Positions 1 through 8,042 are shown, counted from the stretch's first letter. The stretch: DNA of 39,016 nt from an uncultured Butyricicoccus sp. (GCA_904420185.1 CAJFUJ010000053.1:1-39016), one strand, 5' to 3'. Notes: generated from the letters alone by a model not told the origin. A program made the numbers and translations.

Positions 1-86
1 ACAAGTTTGAGGATCTCGACGAGGCCATGAAGATGGCGCAGAACAAGGAAGTTGCCCGCAAGGTTATGCTCACCTTTGACGACTAA
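1..86 (+). CDS. C-terminal end of a probable zinc-dependent (MDR-type) dehydrogenase, partial
   Basis: Only the last 27 codons lie in the window (AAG at position 3 to TAA at 84-86). The end reads KFEDLDEAMKMAQNKEVARK followed by VMLTFDD. An acidic helix of the form DLDEAMKMA followed by a short hydrophobic strand (KVMLTF) resembles the end of medium-chain alcohol/threonine dehydrogenases, where the last helix precedes a K-V-[IVL] strand. That family call is weak because the catalytic and nucleotide-binding domains lie outside the window. The gene converges on the symporter gene and shares a terminator with it. Confidence 0.4.
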   Translation, partial: KFEDLDEAMKMAQNKEVARKVMLTFDD

Positions 87-111
87 GCAAAAAGATTGCT
101 CTCATAAAGAA

Positions 112-147
112 ATGGACCGTCTGGCGCTGCCGGACGGTCCATTTTCT
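112..147. terminator. Bidirectional intrinsic terminator between convergent genes
   Basis: A perfect 10-bp stem (ATGGACCGTC at 112-121 with GACGGTCCAT at 133-142) encloses an 11-nt loop. T-rich sequence follows on the plus strand (TTTTCTTAT), and on the minus strand the other flank reads TTTCTTTATGAG. It sits between the stop of the partial dehydrogenase (+) and the stop of the symporter gene (-), so it can serve both. Confidence 0.8.
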
Positions 148-1568
148 TATTTCCACTCGTCGGTATTGTACAGCCCAATATCCTTTGCACGGAATACCGG
201 ATCTACTCCGCGCTTGCGCTGCAAATCATAGTCCTTAAGCGCTCGCAGAGCAATGTTCCCTAGCAGCGCGATGGCAAAAATGTTGACAATGGACATGAAG
301 CCCATCAAAATATCTGCCAGGTTCCAAACGGTAGAAAAATTGGCCTGCGCCCCCAAGAAAATCGCCGCAAGACAGGTAATCCGGAAGGCAAACAGCAGTG
401 GCTTGCTGTCCTTGATAAAGCGCAGATTGGATTCTGTATAGTAATAATTCCCCACAAGGCTGGAATAGGCAAAAAAGAAAATGGCGATCGTAATGAAATG
501 AATGCCCATATCTCCAAAGGTCGTGTGCACTGCGCGCTGGACATAGGAGATATCCTCGCTAACCTCCACACCGGACACCAACAAGATCATAGCCGTAGTC
601 GAGCAGATGACTAGCGTATCCAAAAAGACCGACAAGGTCTGAATCAGCCCCTGCTTGACCGGATGGGACACCACCGCTGTGGCCGCGGCGTTGGGCGCCG
701 AACCCATGCCTGCTTCGTTGGAAAACAGGCCACGTTTGATACCGATCACGACCGCGCTGCCCGCAAAGCCGCCAAAAATCGCCTGTACATCGAATGCCTC
801 GCGGAAAATAAGCGCAAATACGTCTGGTACTGCCGATAGATGGGTGAAAAACATAATCAGTCCGATTAGAATATAGCCGCCTGCCATCACTGGCACCATC
901 ACCGACGTAATGGCGCTAATGCGGTGTACGCCACCGAAGATGACAAGGCCCGTGAGCACCGCCAGCACAAGCCCCACCACGGCCGGCAGAATGGTCTGGC
1001 TGTAATTGGGCATATAATAGGAAATTGCCGACGAAATATTGAACGATTGCAGCCCATTAAACCCGTAGGCAAAGCACAAGATGAGCAGTACCGCAAACAC
1101 ACAGCCCAGCCACCGCTTGCCCAGGCCGCGCTGGATATAGTAGGCCGGACCACCGCGGAAGGAGTTGCCGTCCTTTACCTTGTAAATCTGCGCGAGTGTC
1201 GATTCAACAAAGGCCGATGCGCCGCCGATGACCGCCATTAGCCACATCCAAAACACAGCGCCCGGGCCGCCTGCCGCAATTGCGGCCGCAATTCCAGCGA
1301 TGTTGCCCGTCCCCACGCGCGACGCAGTTGACATCATCAGCGCTTGAAAGGAGGAGATCTGCTTTTGCCCATCCTTCTTCTCGCCCCGCTCGCGCAGAAT
1401 CTTGCCCACATCTGCGATGCGGCGCACCTGCACAAAGCCGGTTCGCACGGTAAAATAGATCCCCACAAGCACCAACAGGAAAATGAGCAGCTTGCTGTAC
1501 ATCAAATCGTTGAGCGACGGCAAAAACTGCTCATTTACCCACTGTAAAGCCCAAATGATTCCCTCCAT
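147..1568 (-). CDS. Sodium:alanine/glycine symporter, AGCS family
   Basis: Multi-pass membrane transporter of the alanine or glycine:cation symporter family (AgcS/DagA/AlsT), which imports small neutral amino acids with sodium. The 473-aa length is normal for the family. Visible signatures include an early ALMMSTASRVGTGNIAGIA segment, the SAFVESTLAQIYK helix, a GGPAYYI stretch, and GLFSNEAGMGSAPNAAATA in the second half, all typical AGCS motifs. The start at 1568 is chosen over the longer open frame (to 1652) because an AGAGGGA ribosome site lies just upstream of this ATG. A TTGCCT-17-TATGAT promoter lies about 50 nt further upstream. It is probably transcribed alone and ends at the shared terminator. 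The exact substrate cannot be read from sequence. Confidence 0.92.
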   Translation of the reverse strand: MEGIIWALQWVNEQFLPSLNDLMYSKLLIFLLVLVGIYFTVRTGFVQVRRIADVGKILRERGEKKDGQKQISSFQALMMSTASRVGTGNIAGIAAAIAAGGPGAVFWMWLMAVIGGASAFVESTLAQIYKVKDGNSFRGGPAYYIQRGLGKRWLGCVFAVLLILCFAYGFNGLQSFNISSAISYYMPNYSQTILPAVVGLVLAVLTGLVIFGGVHRISAITSVMVPVMAGGYILIGLIMFFTHLSAVPDVFALIFREAFDVQAIFGGFAGSAVVIGIKRGLFSNEAGMGSAPNAAATAVVSHPVKQGLIQTLSVFLDTLVICSTTAMILLVSGVEVSEDISYVQRAVHTTFGDMGIHFITIAIFFFAYSSLVGNYYYTESNLRFIKDSKPLLFAFRITCLAAIFLGAQANFSTVWNLADILMGFMSIVNIFAIALLGNIALRALKDYDLQRKRGVDPVFRAKDIGLYNTDEWK

Positions 1569-1619
1569 GAAATTCCCTCTTTCTTTTTCGGTCTCCCGCG
1601 TTACTGCGGGGGTATCCTC

Positions 1620-1648
1620 ATCATACCGTAGAATCTCTTGAAAGGCAA
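1620..1648 (-). promoter_or_regulatory. Probable sigma-A promoter of the AGCS symporter gene
   Basis: On the minus strand, TTGCCT (1643-1648) is followed by a 17-nt spacer and TATGAT (1620-1625). Transcription would start about 45-50 nt upstream of the ATG at 1568. The leader contains a small CCCGC/GCGGG hairpin just before the ribosome site. Confidence 0.5.
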
Positions 1649-1752
1649 ACATTTTATGCGCTTCTCCCCGCCATTTGTCGGATTCAACAATCCTTCTGGG
1701 GTTTTGTCATCCGACGGATGCAGTTTGCCAGTTGGTCGCCGGGTTCTGGTTG

Positions 1753-1950
1753 TCAACCGGGCACCAGACGCCAGCCGAGTTCACGCAACTGGATTGCCGC
1801 TTGTGTGGCATTTTGGAGTGTATCGGTTTGCACCGTCAGCTTGTATCCACCCTCCTGTATCGTCACTTGACGGATTCCAGCAATCCGTGACAGGCGCTTT
1901 CTAGCCATAGGGATATCAGGCCAAGCGGCGCACCAAAACAGCTGTTCCAT
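1753..1950 (-). CDS. Small 65-aa protein of unknown function, predicted ferredoxin-like fold
   Basis: I do not recognise this protein. A GGAGGA ribosome site seven bases before the ATG at 1948-1950 supports translation and this start over the upstream ATGs of the open frame (to 1983). The pattern reads as strand (LFWCAAWP), helix (ARKRLSRIAG), strand (RQVTIQE), strand (YKLTVQT), helix (NATQAAIQLREL) and strand (WRLVP). This beta-alpha-beta-beta-alpha-beta order matches HMA- or ACT-like small domains, but there is no CxxC metal site. It lies upstream of, and in the same direction as, the symporter gene and is divergent from tsaE. The fold is inference. Confidence 0.5.
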   Translation of the reverse strand: MEQLFWCAAWPDIPMARKRLSRIAGIRQVTIQEGGYKLTVQTDTLQNATQAAIQLRELGWRLVPG

Positions 1951-2076
1951 TGAGCAATCCTCCATCCGCAGCATCTGCCGCAATTGATTCTCTTTGTATG
2001 ATTCCCATATATTCCTTTAAAATTTCAGGAGTTTGTATTTTTTCCGCTGCACTCTGGCTTGTGGCGTGGCTAGTTC

Positions 2077-2105
2077 TTGCGCTCTCCGTCCGCACATGGT
2101 ATGAT
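2077..2105 (+). promoter_or_regulatory. Extended -10 promoter for tsaE-tsaB(-upp)
   Basis: TTGCGC (2077-2082), a 17-nt spacer, then TATGAT (2100-2105), with a TG dinucleotide one base before the -10 (2097-2098). The start point would fall near 2112, giving a leader of about 50 nt that contains a hairpin. Confidence 0.5.
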
Positions 2106-2113
2106 GGTATAAA

Positions 2114-2138
2114 CGGACGGTGCTTGATTGCCCGTCCG
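2114..2138 (+). other. Hairpin in the tsaE leader
   Basis: CGGACGG (2114-2120) pairs with CCGTCCG (2132-2138) across an 11-nt loop, immediately after the predicted transcription start. The sequence GCATTTTATCC follows. It is GC-strong but the T-run is short, so it may be a 5' stabilising hairpin or a weak attenuator. No riboswitch family was recognised. Confidence 0.35.
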
Positions 2139-2164
2139 GCATTTTATCCGAAAGGACGATCGTT

Positions 2165-2590
2165 ATGCTGCAATATCTCTCCCATGCGACCGAGGACACC
2201 GAAGCGCTTGGTATGCGTTTTGCCGCGACCTTGCATCCTGGCGATGTTGTCGCCTTCACTGGCGATCTCGGCGCCGGCAAAACCGCCTTCTCACGAGGCA
2301 TTTTGCGCGGATTGGGGTATAACGGCCGGGTGACCAGTCCAACCTTTGCGATCGCCAACGAATACCACACGCCCAAAGCCGACGTAGCGCATTTTGATAT
2401 GTACCGCATTTTGGATGTGGAAGCGCTTTGGGAGCTCGGCTTTGAAGAATATTTGGACGGCCACCGCATCGTACTCATCGAATGGAGCGAAAACATTGCG
2501 CAGGCTTTGCCGCCGCACAAGCAGGTTTCCATCTGCTATGGTGCGCAGCCGGACGACCGCATCATTACCATTACGGAGGAATCCGCGTGA
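2165..2590 (+). CDS. tsaE: tRNA threonylcarbamoyladenosine biosynthesis ATPase TsaE
   Basis: ATPase subunit of the bacterial t6A machinery (TsaB-TsaD-TsaE), which drives turnover of the complex that modifies A37 of ANN-decoding tRNAs in the cytoplasm. The 141-aa length is standard. The P-loop GDLGAGKT is at residues 33-40, a switch-like TSPTF follows, then the FDMYRI and LIEWSE segments characteristic of TsaE. The start is the ATG at 2165, preceded by AAAGGA. It overlaps the GTG start of tsaB by four bases (GTGA), so the two are translationally coupled. Confidence 0.95.
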   Translation: MLQYLSHATEDTEALGMRFAATLHPGDVVAFTGDLGAGKTAFSRGILRGLGYNGRVTSPTFAIANEYHTPKADVAHFDMYRILDVEALWELGFEEYLDGHRIVLIEWSENIAQALPPHKQVSICYGAQPDDRIITITEESA

Positions 2591-3276
2591 AAATTTTGAG
2601 CTTTGAATCTTCGGCCGTTTCGGCTTCCGTTGCTTTGACCGACGGCGTGCGTTTGGTCGCGCAATCCTTTCAAAACTGCGGCCTGACCCACAGCCGCACC
2701 CTGCTGCCCATGGCTGAAGCGTTGCTAAACTGTTGTGGTTACACCTTGGAGCAGATAGAGGGGTTTGCTGTGGCCGCTGGACCGGGTTCGTTTACCGGTT
2801 TGCGCATCGGCGTTGCGACCGTCAAGGGGCTGAGCTTGCCCAGCGGCAAGCCCTGCATGGGGGTGTCCACCCTAGAGGCCATGGCCCGTGGGCTGGAAGG
2901 CTTTTCTGAAAATCTGTGCTGTGTGATGGATGCACGCGGCGGCCAGGTCTACAATGCGCGGTTCCGGTGGGAAAACGGCGTGCTGCATCGCCTGTGCGAT
3001 GACCGAGCCATCGATCTGCAAGCGCTCGGCGCGGAAATCGGAGAAACTACGCAAATTTTGGTTGGAGATGGGGCGGATTTATGCTATACTAGACTTATCA
3101 AAAGCTGTCCTGGTTTGCGCCTTGCCCCACCCCATCTGCGGTTTGCTACCGCCTATGGCGTAGCGATGGCTGCTCTACCCCATTTGCTGCAAGGCAAAGG
3201 AGTAGGCGCCCAGGAATTGGATGTCCGTTATCTGCGGCCACCTTATGTGGCGCAGCCCCGGCCCCAAAAGCCTTAA
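2587..3276 (+). CDS. tsaB: tRNA threonylcarbamoyladenosine biosynthesis protein TsaB
   Basis: Non-catalytic ASKHA-fold partner of TsaD in t6A synthesis. The protein has 229 aa from a GTG start at 2587 that overlaps the tsaE stop. The N-terminus [15 protein letters not shown] is the TsaB form of the LgIDTS strand, and [11 protein letters not shown] (about residues 63-73) is the family signature. The longer open frame that starts inside tsaE is rejected because the overlap start matches family length. In many Firmicutes rimI follows tsaB; here upp comes next after 33 nt, so rimI is absent from this spot. Confidence 0.94.
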   Translation: MKILSFESSAVSASVALTDGVRLVAQSFQNCGLTHSRTLLPMAEALLNCCGYTLEQIEGFAVAAGPGSFTGLRIGVATVKGLSLPSGKPCMGVSTLEAMARGLEGFSENLCCVMDARGGQVYNARFRWENGVLHRLCDDRAIDLQALGAEIGETTQILVGDGADLCYTRLIKSCPGLRLAPPHLRFATAYGVAMAALPHLLQGKGVGAQELDVRYLRPPYVAQPRPQKP

Positions 3277-3309
3277 ATATTTTATGGAACAAGAAGAGGA
3301 GCGTTGACT

Positions 3310-3939
3310 ATGGCAACTGTTCATGTGATGGATCACCCGCTTATTTTGCACAAATTAAGCCTTATGCGCGACAGCCAAACTGGCGTCAAAGAATTCCGCG
3401 AAGCAACCCGCGAAATCGCCATGCTGATGTGCTATGAGGCCACCCGCGATCTGCCGCTTAAGACCATTCAAATCGAAACCCCGCTTGCCCACGCCAAGGC
3501 GCGCGTGATTTCGGGTAAAAAGATCGCGTTTGTACCGATTCTACGTGCAGGCTTGGGCATGGTGGACGGTATGCTGGAACTCATCCCCGCGGCCAAGGTT
3601 GGCCATTTGGGCCTGTACCGCGACCCGAAAACCCTCAAGCCGGTCGAATATTATTGCAAGCTGCCGGGCGATATTGCCGAGCGTGACGTCATCCTCATCG
3701 ACCCCATGGTGGCGACAGGCGGCTCGGCAGTAGCGGCCGTGCAAACCCTCAAGGACCGCGGCGTGCAGCACATCAAGCTTATGTGCCTGCTGTCCACGCC
3801 GGTCGGCATTGAAACCGTGCAGAAAGCCCATCCGGATGTTGACATCTTTGTCGCCGCCATCGACGAGGGCCTGAATGAACACGGCTACATCGTCCCTGGC
3901 TTGGGCGACGCGGGCGACCGTATCTTTGGCACCAAGTAA
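3310..3939 (+). CDS. upp: Uracil phosphoribosyltransferase
   Basis: Converts uracil and PRPP to UMP in pyrimidine salvage. The 209-aa length is typical. The protein begins with [18 protein letters not shown], very characteristic of Upp, and contains [14 protein letters not shown], the PRPP-binding segment [14 protein letters not shown], and the C-terminal uracil-binding region ending [13 protein letters not shown]. The ATG at 3310 follows a GAGGAG ribosome site; a TTG six bases upstream is in frame but less well placed. It is probably co-transcribed with tsaE-tsaB and ends at a strong terminator. Confidence 0.97.
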   Translation: MATVHVMDHPLILHKLSLMRDSQTGVKEFREATREIAMLMCYEATRDLPLKTIQIETPLAHAKARVISGKKIAFVPILRAGLGMVDGMLELIPAAKVGHLGLYRDPKTLKPVEYYCKLPGDIAERDVILIDPMVATGGSAVAAVQTLKDRGVQHIKLMCLLSTPVGIETVQKAHPDVDIFVAAIDEGLNEHGYIVPGLGDAGDRIFGTK

Positions 3940-3944
3940 AAAAC

Positions 3945-3985
3945 AGCGGTTCAGAGGCATTGCGCTTCCGAACCGCTATTTTTTA
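3945..3985 (+). terminator. Intrinsic terminator of the tsaE-tsaB-upp unit
   Basis: AGCGGTTC (3945-3952) pairs with GAACCGCT (3970-3977), with extra AGG/CTT pairing in between, followed by ATTTTTTA. On the minus strand the far side is also T-rich (TTTTTTACTTGG), so it can also end transcripts from the convergent prfB unit. Confidence 0.85.
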
Positions 3986-4132
3986 TTCCCCGCCCGGACG
4001 GATACCGTCCCGGCCCTTCAGGGGCGCCAAGTACTGCTGGGTATAATCCTCTTGGGGCTTTTTCTTGCGGCCGATGGCGGCCGAATCGATATGCGCTACA
4101 TCATCATAACGCGGGTGGGTTTTGTCATCCAT
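3983..4132 (-). CDS. 49-aa hypothetical protein downstream of prfB
   Basis: A short open frame with a full AAAGGAGG ribosome site eight bases before its ATG. The product begins MDDKTHPRYDDVAHIDSAA and ends LKGRDGIRPGGE. It is hydrophilic and charged, with no signal, membrane segment or cysteine. It follows prfB by 52 nt on the same strand and its stop codon abuts the shared terminator, which supports co-transcription. I know of no function. Confidence 0.6.
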   Translation of the reverse strand: MDDKTHPRYDDVAHIDSAAIGRKKKPQEDYTQQYLAPLKGRDGIRPGGE

Positions 4133-4184
4133 CGCGGCAACCTCCTTTTGCGGATAGTTTGCCGCGGCGCGGAGGGTTTTATGC

Positions 4185-5312
4185 TTAGGTTTTGCTGGCC
4201 CACTCGCCGGTCGCCAGCGCGGTCAGGTAGGCGTTGATAAAGCCGTCCAGATCGCCGTCCATCACCGCGTTGATGTTGGTGTTTTCATACGCGGTGCGGG
4301 TGTCCTTGGCCAGGGTGTAGGGCATAAAGACATAAGATCGAATCTGACTGCCCCATTCGATCTTTTTCTGGTCGCCCTTGATGTCCGAAATTTTTTCCAA
4401 ATGTTCACGTTCCTTGATTTCGACCAGCTTGGCGCGCAACATACGCAAGCAGTTGTCCTTGTTCTGGAACTGGCTGCGTTCGGTCTGGCAGGAAACCACA
4501 ATGCCGGTCGCTTTATGGATCAGGCGCACCGCCGAAGAGGTCTTGTTGATGTGCTGGCCGCCCGCACCCGATGAGCGGAATACCTGCATTTCGTAATCCT
4601 CGGGGCGGATCTCGACGTCGTTGGAGTCGTCCGGGATGTCCGGGATGACCTCGACCGCCGAAAACGACGTATGCCGCCGGCCGGAAGCGTCAAACGGCGA
4701 GATGCGCACCAAGCGGTGCACGCCCGATTCGCCCTTCAAAAACCCGTAGGCGTTTTCGCCCTCGATGGCGATGGTCGCCGACTTGAGGCCGGCTTCTTCG
4801 CCGTCTTGGTAGTCCATAATTTTGTAGGTATAGCCGTGGCGCTCGGCCCAGCGGGTGTACATCCGGTAGAGCATCGAGCACCAGTCCTGGGCCTCGGTGC
4901 CGCCCGCGCCCGCGTGGAAGGAAACCAGCGCGTTGTTGTGGTCGTATTCGCCGGTGAGCAGGGTGCTCATGCGCTGCTTTTCCATCTCCTCTTCCACCTC
5001 GGCATAGCCGCTCTCCAGCTCCTCAAGCATGGATTCGTCGTTCTCCTCGATGGCCATTTCGCACAGGGTCAGCAGGTCCTCCCACTGGCTGTACAGCTTG
5101 TGGAAGCCCTCGATCTTGCCCTTGAGCGCACCCAAGCGGGACACCACCTTTTGGCTCTCCTCGGGCTTGTCCCAAAACCCGGGCTGGGAGGATTTCATCT
5201 CCAGTTCGTCGACCTCGCGCGCGGCTTGGTCCAGGTTTAAATTGCCGCGCAACTCGTCCAGCGCCGGCTTCATATTGTTGAGTTTGACCTTATATTCCTC
5301 AAATTGCAGCAT
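4185..5312 (-). CDS. prfB: Peptide chain release factor 2
   Basis: RF2 ends translation at UGA and UAA codons. The 375 aa include the SPF anticodon-like motif (RISPFDASGRRHTSF) and the GGQ catalytic loop (SSGAGGQHINKTSSAVRL), which places the CCA end of peptidyl-tRNA for hydrolysis. The start at 5312 has an AGGAG site; the open frame continues upstream but the family N-terminus begins MLQFEEYKVKL. The coding frame is uninterrupted through LRGNLNLDQ, where many prfB genes carry an in-frame UGA and a programmed +1 frameshift, so that autoregulatory site is absent here. Confidence 0.96.
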   Translation of the reverse strand: MLQFEEYKVKLNNMKPALDELRGNLNLDQAAREVDELEMKSSQPGFWDKPEESQKVVSRLGALKGKIEGFHKLYSQWEDLLTLCEMAIEENDESMLEELESGYAEVEEEMEKQRMSTLLTGEYDHNNALVSFHAGAGGTEAQDWCSMLYRMYTRWAERHGYTYKIMDYQDGEEAGLKSATIAIEGENAYGFLKGESGVHRLVRISPFDASGRRHTSFSAVEVIPDIPDDSNDVEIRPEDYEMQVFRSSGAGGQHINKTSSAVRLIHKATGIVVSCQTERSQFQNKDNCLRMLRAKLVEIKEREHLEKISDIKGDQKKIEWGSQIRSYVFMPYTLAKDTRTAYENTNINAVMDGDLDGFINAYLTALATGEWASKT

Positions 5313-5520
5313 AAAAATGCTCCTTTTCCGTGAATTGCAGTACCCCTCTATTATAGCCAACTTGCCTGCCCATGTAAAGAGCCTTGACCTTTCCTTTGGC
5401 CAGTTTCCCCGATTTGTACAAAAGAAAGGGCGGCTTGCCGCCGCCGATGCATAAAACAGCGGCACGCCCAACTGCCAGGCGCGCCGCCGTACAGTGAAGT
5501 TTTCGCCCGCCTTTTTCAAA

Positions 5521-5580
5521 AGGCGGCGGGGTGCAGGGGCAGAGCCCCGCCGAGGGTGCAGGGGGCAGAGCCCCCGCCAG
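5521..5580. repeat. Tandem pair of GC-rich palindromic intergenic repeats
   Basis: Two adjacent units share the core GTGCAGGGG(G)CAGAGCCCC(C)GCC, at about 5528-5551 and 5556-5578. Each can fold on itself (GGGGC/GCCCC). They sit in the 277-nt gap between the prfB start and the aminotransferase stop, next to an AGGCGG element. Similar GCAGGGGCAGAGCCCC elements recur in intergenic DNA of related Clostridia from memory; that statement needs a genome search. Confidence 0.6.
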
Positions 5581-5589
5581 AGGGGCACT

Positions 5590-6774
5590 TTACCGATATT
5601 CGGCCGCCAGCTTTTCGAACAGTGGCAGCGCGCGGCGGATGGTTTCGGTCTGCACGCAGTAGGAAATGCGCATATGGCCGGGCGCACCAAAGTCGGTGCC
5701 TGGTACGAGCAACAGGTCATACTTCTTGGCCCGCTCGCAGAAGGCGCGGTCATCGGGCTCGAGCGTCTGCGGGAACAGATAAAATGCACCTTCCGGCTTG
5801 ACGCAGGCATAGCCCATGCCGGTCAACCCTTCGAACAGCAGCTTGCGGTTTTCGGCGTAGACCGACAGGTCGGCGGTTTCCCCGGCGCAGCGAGCCACCA
5901 CCTGCTGGAACATGCTCGGCGCGCACACATAGCCCAGCACACGGCCTGCGCCGCAAACGGCAGCGTAGAGGTCGTCAAAGCCGGGCACGTCGGGCACCAG
6001 CACATAGCCGATGCGCTCGCCTGGCAGGGACAGCGACTTGGAGTACGAATAGCACACCAGCGTATGCGGATAGCTGCGCGCGATAAAGGGGGCTTCGCGG
6101 CCATCGTATACAATCTCCCGGTAGGGCTCGTCGGAAATCAGGTAGATGGGGTGGCCGTATTCCTCGGATTTGCGGGTGAGCAGCGCGGCCAGGCGGTCGA
6201 TGGTCTGCTCGGAATAGACCGCCCCGCTTGGGTTGTTGGGTGAATTGATGACAACGCCCTTGGTGTTGGCGCTCAAGCGCGCTTCCAGGGCGGCGAAATC
6301 GATCTGGAAATCGGCGGGCTGCGGCGGCACCAGCACGCACTTGGCCCCTGCCCCCTGCTCGATGAACACCACGTACTCGGGAAAATACGGGGCAAACACG
6401 ATGAACTCATCGGCCGGGCTGGCAGTCAGCGCCTTGAAGCAGATGGAAATCGACGCCGCCGCGCCGGCGGTCAGGTACAGCTGGTCGCCGGTGTATTGGG
6501 TGCCAAAGCGGGCGTTGAGGTTGTCGGCAATCGCCTTGCGGCAGGCGGGCGCACCCTGCGCCGAGGTATAGCCGTGTACGGCAACCGGGTCCTGCCCGAC
6601 TAGCTCCAGCAGGGCACGGCGCACCGCGTCCGGCGCGGGCACGTTGGGATTGCCAAGCGAAAAATCAAAAATATTCTCACGCCCCACCTCCGCGGCGCGA
6701 CGGTTGCCATATTCAAAAATCTCGCGGATGGTCGAGCGTTTTTTGCCCAGCGCGAGGACGGTCTGATTGAGCAT
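5590..6774 (-). CDS. Pyridoxal-phosphate aminotransferase, class I/II fold (aspartate aminotransferase-like)
   Basis: 394 aa, a PLP-dependent fold-type I aminotransferase. Visible landmarks are the FSLGNPNVPAPDAV substrate region near the N-terminus, an HGYTSAQGAPACRKAI segment, NSPNNPSGAVY (the conserved N-N-P-[ST]-G), a SDEPYREI loop with the PLP-pyridine Asp, and SYSKSLSLPGERIGY with the Schiff-base Lys. The substrate could be aspartate, alanine or aromatic amino acids; sequence alone does not decide. The start has AAGGAG eleven bases upstream. It is divergent from the amidotransferase-like gene. Confidence 0.9.
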   Translation of the reverse strand: MLNQTVLALGKKRSTIREIFEYGNRRAAEVGRENIFDFSLGNPNVPAPDAVRRALLELVGQDPVAVHGYTSAQGAPACRKAIADNLNARFGTQYTGDQLYLTAGAAASISICFKALTASPADEFIVFAPYFPEYVVFIEQGAGAKCVLVPPQPADFQIDFAALEARLSANTKGVVINSPNNPSGAVYSEQTIDRLAALLTRKSEEYGHPIYLISDEPYREIVYDGREAPFIARSYPHTLVCYSYSKSLSLPGERIGYVLVPDVPGFDDLYAAVCGAGRVLGYVCAPSMFQQVVARCAGETADLSVYAENRKLLFEGLTGMGYACVKPEGAFYLFPQTLEPDDRAFCERAKKYDLLLVPGTDFGAPGHMRISYCVQTETIRRALPLFEKLAAEYR

Positions 6775-6905
6775 ACACTTTCAACTCCTTTTTTCTTTTA
6801 TTTTACCACTGCGCTGTATCAAAGGGAATCTTTTTTTCGCGCGCACATACAATAGACCACCGGCGCACACTGGTTTGACTTTTGGCACACAAGGAGGATT
6901 TTCTG

Positions 6906-7616
6906 ATGCATTCTGCGAATGAACCTGTTATACTGGTAAGTACCGGCCGGGCTGCACATCCGCTGTCGGTGCGGCGGACGGTTTCCGAGCTCTACGGCGC
7001 AGCACTGGAACAGGCCGGACTGCTTTCCGCCGCAGCGCTCGGCGGGGATGCCGACGCGCTCGCCCACCGGTTCGACGGCCTGCTGCTCTCAGGCGGCGGC
7101 GACCCGGACGCCGCTTGGTTCGGCGAACCCCACGACCCGCGCGCTGCACCGCCCGACCCCCTGCGCGACCGGGAAGAACTGGCGCTTTGCGCCGCCTTTT
7201 GCGCGCGCAAAAAGCCCATCTTGGCCATCTGCCGGGGTATACAAATTCTCAACATCCACTTTGGCGGCAACCTCGTCCAGCACATCGACGGCCATGACGG
7301 CTGTCCGCACCCGGTTTCCACCGTCCCGGGCAGCGCCCTCGCCCGGCTCTGCGGGCCGCAATTTACCGCGAACAGCTTCCATCACCAGGCCGTACGGCAG
7401 CTGGGCCGCGGCCTATGGGTAACCGCCCGTGCACAGGATGGGACCATCGAAGCACTGGAGCACTGGTCCCTACCCATCCTTGGGGTACAATGGCACCCCG
7501 AACGCATGGTGCCCGGCCTCTGTGCCGATACCGCAGCCGACCACACCGCCCTCTTCGCCTGGATGAAATCCTACATAAAGGACGAAACCACCCATGAAAG
7601 CCTATCGCACAATTAA
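6906..7616 (+). CDS. Class I glutamine amidotransferase-like hydrolase (gamma-glutamyl-GABA hydrolase / peptidase C26 type)
   Basis: 236 aa, PuuD-like. This family hydrolyses gamma-glutamyl bonds. The nucleophile elbow is AICRGIQILNIHFGGNL, the catalytic His is in VQWHPER, and LLLSGGGDPD is the early glycine-rich loop of the family. The ATG at 6906 has AAGGAGGA upstream; an in-frame TTG at 6882 is rejected. Its 3' end overlaps the next gene by 23 nt. The natural substrate is unknown. Confidence 0.9.
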   Translation: MHSANEPVILVSTGRAAHPLSVRRTVSELYGAALEQAGLLSAAALGGDADALAHRFDGLLLSGGGDPDAAWFGEPHDPRAAPPDPLRDREELALCAAFCARKKPILAICRGIQILNIHFGGNLVQHIDGHDGCPHPVSTVPGSALARLCGPQFTANSFHHQAVRQLGRGLWVTARAQDGTIEALEHWSLPILGVQWHPERMVPGLCADTAADHTALFAWMKSYIKDETTHESLSHN

Positions 7617-7938
7617 CCTAGAAGAAAACCTGCCCACCGCCCGCGAGGCGGTTGCCGCGCTTGGCCGCGAGGTGCGCTTGGCCAAGCGCCACGGCATCCG
7701 CCTCATCAAATGCATCCACGGCTTCGGCTCCACCGGCCGGGGCGGCAAAATCCGGGTGGCCGTCCGCCGGGAACTTGTGGTTCTGCAAAAACGCGGTTAT
7801 GTCAAAGCGGTGATCCCGGGCGAACAGCTTTCCATCTTTGACGAGCCTACCCGCCGCGCCATGGCCTACTGCGCCGAGCTGCGGGGCGACTCCGATCTGG
7901 ACCGTCACAACAACGGCGTAACGCTGATCGTGCTTTGA
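7594..7938 (+). CDS. Small Smr-domain-like protein
   Basis: 114 aa. The central IKCIHGFGSTGRGGKIRVAV matches the Smr (small MutS-related) nuclease-domain signature HGxGxG followed by a basic strand-helix. The preceding segment LEENLPTAREAVAALGREV resembles the DL-HG..EA..L helix, although the usual DLHG motif is replaced. Smr domains bind or cleave branched nucleic acids or mRNA. This copy is stand-alone, without MutS2. It overlaps the hydrolase gene by 23 nt, implying coupled translation; no functional link between the two is evident. Confidence 0.65.
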   Translation: MKAYRTINLEENLPTAREAVAALGREVRLAKRHGIRLIKCIHGFGSTGRGGKIRVAVRRELVVLQKRGYVKAVIPGEQLSIFDEPTRRAMAYCAELRGDSDLDRHNNGVTLIVL

Positions 7939-7986
7939 CACGCAAACTTGCAGCCTTTGGACACGGGCTGCTTTTATTTTGCAAAC

Positions 7987-8006
7987 ATTTCGATCAATAT
8001 CTAAAT
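7987..8006. promoter_or_regulatory. Upstream operator for the ArsR/SdpR-like repressor (proposed)
   Basis: ATTTCGA, six bases, then TCTAAAT (7987-7993 and 8000-8006). It differs by two bases from the better palindrome at 8043-8062 and has the same 6-base spacing. It lies just upstream of the -35 box. Confidence 0.5.
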
Positions 8007-8011
8007 AACAC

Positions 8012-8040
8012 TTGACAGAGCTCCCTCTATGCTGTATTCT
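8012..8040 (+). promoter_or_regulatory. Promoter of the arsR-like/sdpI-like operon
   Basis: A consensus -35 TTGACA (8012-8017), a 17-nt spacer and TATTCT (8035-8040), about 50 nt upstream of the repressor ATG. It is bracketed by two similar inverted repeats. Confidence 0.75.
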
Positions 8041-8042
8041 AT

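Noticed and set aside
1677-1715. Riboswitch upstream of the AGCS symporter (GTCGGAT/ATCCGAC stem)
   Set aside because: Only a 7-bp stem with a 25-nt loop lying upstream of the predicted promoter; no glycine riboswitch core could be recognised.
6775-6905. Divergent promoters between aminotransferase and C26 hydrolase genes
   Set aside because: Candidate -10 boxes (TAAAAT on minus, TACAAT on plus) lack acceptable -35 boxes at proper spacing.
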